This document shows, in pieces, positions 5,691-6,885 of a stretch of DNA of 6,885 bases (position 1 is the stretch's first letter; each line of letters opens with the position of its first letter). The notes under the pieces were generated by a model. The model saw nothing but the letters and a program-made list of their open reading frames with translations, was not told the origin of the DNA and ran no database searches. Position numbers and translations under genes: made by a program. Where the stretch lies: assembly GCA_002898855.1 (NCBI GenBank), contig BEIR01000066.1, positions 1 to 6,885 on the forward strand, in the 5' to 3' direction. This DNA is from a bacterium HR41. GTDB taxonomy: Bacteria; Actinomycetota; Thermoleophilia; Solirubrobacterales; Thermoleophilaceae.

Positions 5691-6542
5691 TCAGGCGAGC
5701 GTCCGCTCGAGCCAAGCGACCGCTTCGGCGACCGTCGCGACGGTCTCGACCGGCGGTCGCGGCGGGCGGCGGACGACGACGACGGGCAGCCGCCGGGCGC
5801 GGGCAGCGAGGAGCTTGGCCTCTGTCTGGTCGCCGCCGCTCTCTTTCGTGACGAGTGCGCCGATGCGGTGGCGATCGATCAGCGCGAGCTCGCCGGCGAG
5901 CGTGAACGGTCCGCGGTCGAGCACCAGCTCGTGTCGGGGCGGGAGCGGGCAAGTCGGTCGCTCGACGCAACGGATCAGGAAAAAACACTCCGCGACCGGT
6001 GCGAACGCCTCGAGCTGCTGGCGACCGATGGCGAGGAACACGCGCTCGGCGAGCCGGGGCACGAGCTGCGCCGCAGCTGCCACGTCGGGCACGTAACGCC
6101 AATCGTCGCCCGGTGCCGGCCGCCAAGGGGGCCGCTCGATCCGCAGAAGCGGAACCCGCTGCGCCCGACACGCCGCCACGGCGTGTGCCGAGATCCGTGC
6201 CGCGAACGGGTGGGTTGCGTCGACCACCGCGCGGGGGCGCTGCTCGCCGATCCACGCCGCCAGCCCGTCGGGGCCGCCGAAGCCGCCGATGCGCACCGCG
6301 CCGGCGGGCAGACGGGGCGAGGAGACGCGCCCGGCGAGCGATGAGACCGTGCGAACGCCACGCGCGACGAGCGTTTCCGCGAGCGCGCGCGCCTCGCTCG
6401 TGCCGCCGAGGATCAGCACGTCGCAGCCGCTTGCGGGGGCGGCTCCGCCGCTCCGGGGCGTCGACGCGCTTGCGCTCGCAGCGGCGGTCGCGGGGGCGCC
6501 GCTAGCGCCGTTCTCGCACCCCTTCTCGCTCTCGCTCCCCAC
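5691..6542 (-). CDS. cobK: CobK/CbiJ-type precorrin-6A (precorrin-6x) reductase
   Basis: A 283-residue frame from GTG 6542-6540 to TGA 5693-5691. It matches the NAD(P)H-dependent enzyme that reduces the macrocycle of precorrin-6A to precorrin-6B. Signatures are DVLILGGTSEARALAETL (41-58, nucleotide-binding start), SLAGRVSSPRLPAGAVRIGGFGG (68-90), VVDATHPFAARIS (106-118), LRIERPPW (133-140), VFLAIGRQQLEAF (168-180) and VTKESGGDQTEAKLLAAR (231-248). Residues 1-40 are a low-complexity Ala/Ser/Gly-rich extension absent from typical CobK, which normally opens at VLILGGT. GTG 6419 (Val42) is therefore an alternative start, but neither start has a recognisable ribosome site. The gene lies opposite to the rest of the cluster, convergent with cobIJ (85 bases apart) and divergent from cbiD, so it must have its own promoter and is not on the riboswitch transcript. 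Confidence 0.93.
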   Translation of the reverse strand: MGSESEKGCENGASGAPATAAASASASTPRSGGAAPASGCDVLILGGTSEARALAETLVARGVRTVSSLAGRVSSPRLPAGAVRIGGFGGPDGLAAWIGEQRPRAVVDATHPFAARISAHAVAACRAQRVPLLRIERPPWRPAPGDDWRYVPDVAAAAQLVPRLAERVFLAIGRQQLEAFAPVAECFFLIRCVERPTCPLPPRHELVLDRGPFTLAGELALIDRHRIGALVTKESGGDQTEAKLLAARARRLPVVVVRRPPRPPVETVATVAEAVAWLERTLA

Positions 6543-6601
6543 GACCGCGAAGGATGGCGCTTGGCGGCGCGGTTCGCCTGACGATCGGTCACACTCACGC
6601 T
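6543..6601. other. Very short divergent cobK-cbiD intergenic region
   Basis: Only 59 bases separate the GTG starts of cobK (6542, minus) and cbiD (6602, plus). I see no cobalamin riboswitch core, no clear Shine-Dalgarno for either gene and no convincing -10/-35 pair. If cobK really starts at 6419, the region grows to about 180 bases, leaving more room for divergent promoters. Confidence 0.5.
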
Positions 6602-6885
6602 GTGAGCGAGCGGCTGTCTGAGACCGCCGCCGGCGCTCCGCGGGCGGCGCGCGCGGGCAAGCTCCGCTACGGCTGGACGACCGGTGCCTGCGCCCAAGCC
6701 GCGGCAGCCGCCGCCCTTGAGGCTCTCCTCGGCGGTGCCTTCCCCGATCCAGTGACGATCGAGTTGCCGCGTGGGCGGCGGCCGTCCTTTCCCCTCGCCG
6801 AGCGCGCGCAGGGCGAGGGCTGGGCGCGGGCGGGGGTGATCAAGGACGCCGGCGACGATCCCGATGTCACGCACGGCGCGCTGAT
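6602..6885 (+). CDS. cbiD: CbiD, cobalt-precorrin-5B C1-methyltransferase, partial (N-terminus)
   Basis: The frame is open from GTG 6602 to the right edge (94 codons plus 2 bases). Residues 20-31 read LRYGWTTGACAQ, followed by an Ala-rich helix, an IELPRGRR segment (about 58-65) and IKDAGDDPDVTHGAL (about 80-94). The TTGACAQAAAAAA and KDAGDDPDVTHGA motifs are diagnostic of CbiD, the SAM-dependent enzyme assigned the C1 methylation coupled to loss of the C1/C20 bridge in the anaerobic pathway. Only the N-terminal part (probably about a quarter of the usual length) is present. An in-frame ATG at 6554 would add 16 residues, but it leaves 11 bases to cobK and has no spaced ribosome site, so GTG 6602 is preferred with limited certainty. 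The gene is transcribed away from cobK and in the same direction as the riboswitch operon. Confidence 0.93.
   Translation, partial: MSERLSETAAGAPRAARAGKLRYGWTTGACAQAAAAAALEALLGGAFPDPVTIELPRGRRPSFPLAERAQGEGWARAGVIKDAGDDPDVTHGAL

Noticed and set aside
5667..6344. 225-codon plus-strand frame opposite cobK
   Set aside because: It is a shadow of cobK, whose own frame shows all the reductase motifs; the plus-strand product is Arg/Ala-rich and unrecognisable.

Overview
The window is part of a cobalamin (vitamin B12) biosynthesis cluster from a very GC-rich bacterium, most likely an actinobacterium. Strong GC bias at third codon positions, frequent GTG starts and the fused CobI-CobJ methyltransferase point that way. 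The truncated protein at the left edge has a decapeptide-repeat (VGSSEI / ITGAQV / LTGEQI) plus jelly-roll-like tail architecture that I associate with Thermoleophilia (Solirubrobacterales-type) genomes. That placement is an inference from protein style, not a phylogenetic result.

Layout. Positions 1-629 (minus strand) hold the N-terminal 209 codons of an exported repeat protein unrelated to B12. A divergent intergenic region (about 643-855) carries an inverted repeat and a weak candidate promoter. Positions 856-1000 are a cobalamin riboswitch closed by a perfect 9-bp P1 helix, with a competing 8-bp pairing partner just downstream. It leads a tight plus-strand operon: cbtB (1048-1266), cbtA (1279-2082), a single ORF fusing CobG (precorrin-3B synthase) to CobH (precorrin-8X methylmutase) (2098-4080), and cobIJ (4088-5605). 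cobK (precorrin-6A reductase) lies convergently on the minus strand (5691-6542). Divergent from it, cbiD begins at about 6602 and runs off the right edge.

How they work together. CbtA/CbtB are predicted B12-regulated cobalt-uptake membrane proteins supplying the metal. CobI methylates precorrin-2 at C20, CobG makes precorrin-3B by O2-dependent ring oxidation, CobJ methylates C17 and contracts the ring, CbiD-type enzymes perform the C1 methylation, CobK reduces the macrocycle and CobH moves the C11 methyl to C12. The riboswitch should shut off at least cbtB, and probably the whole plus-strand operon, when coenzyme B12 is plentiful.

Most noteworthy points: the CobG-CobH fusion with a Gly/Ser-rich linker and no internal start codon; an O2-type CobG beside a CbiD, the C1 methylase normally assigned to the anaerobic route; and the alternative P1 pairing of the riboswitch. 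I see no mobile element, CRISPR array, tRNA or rRNA, and nothing that looks like a wholly new system.
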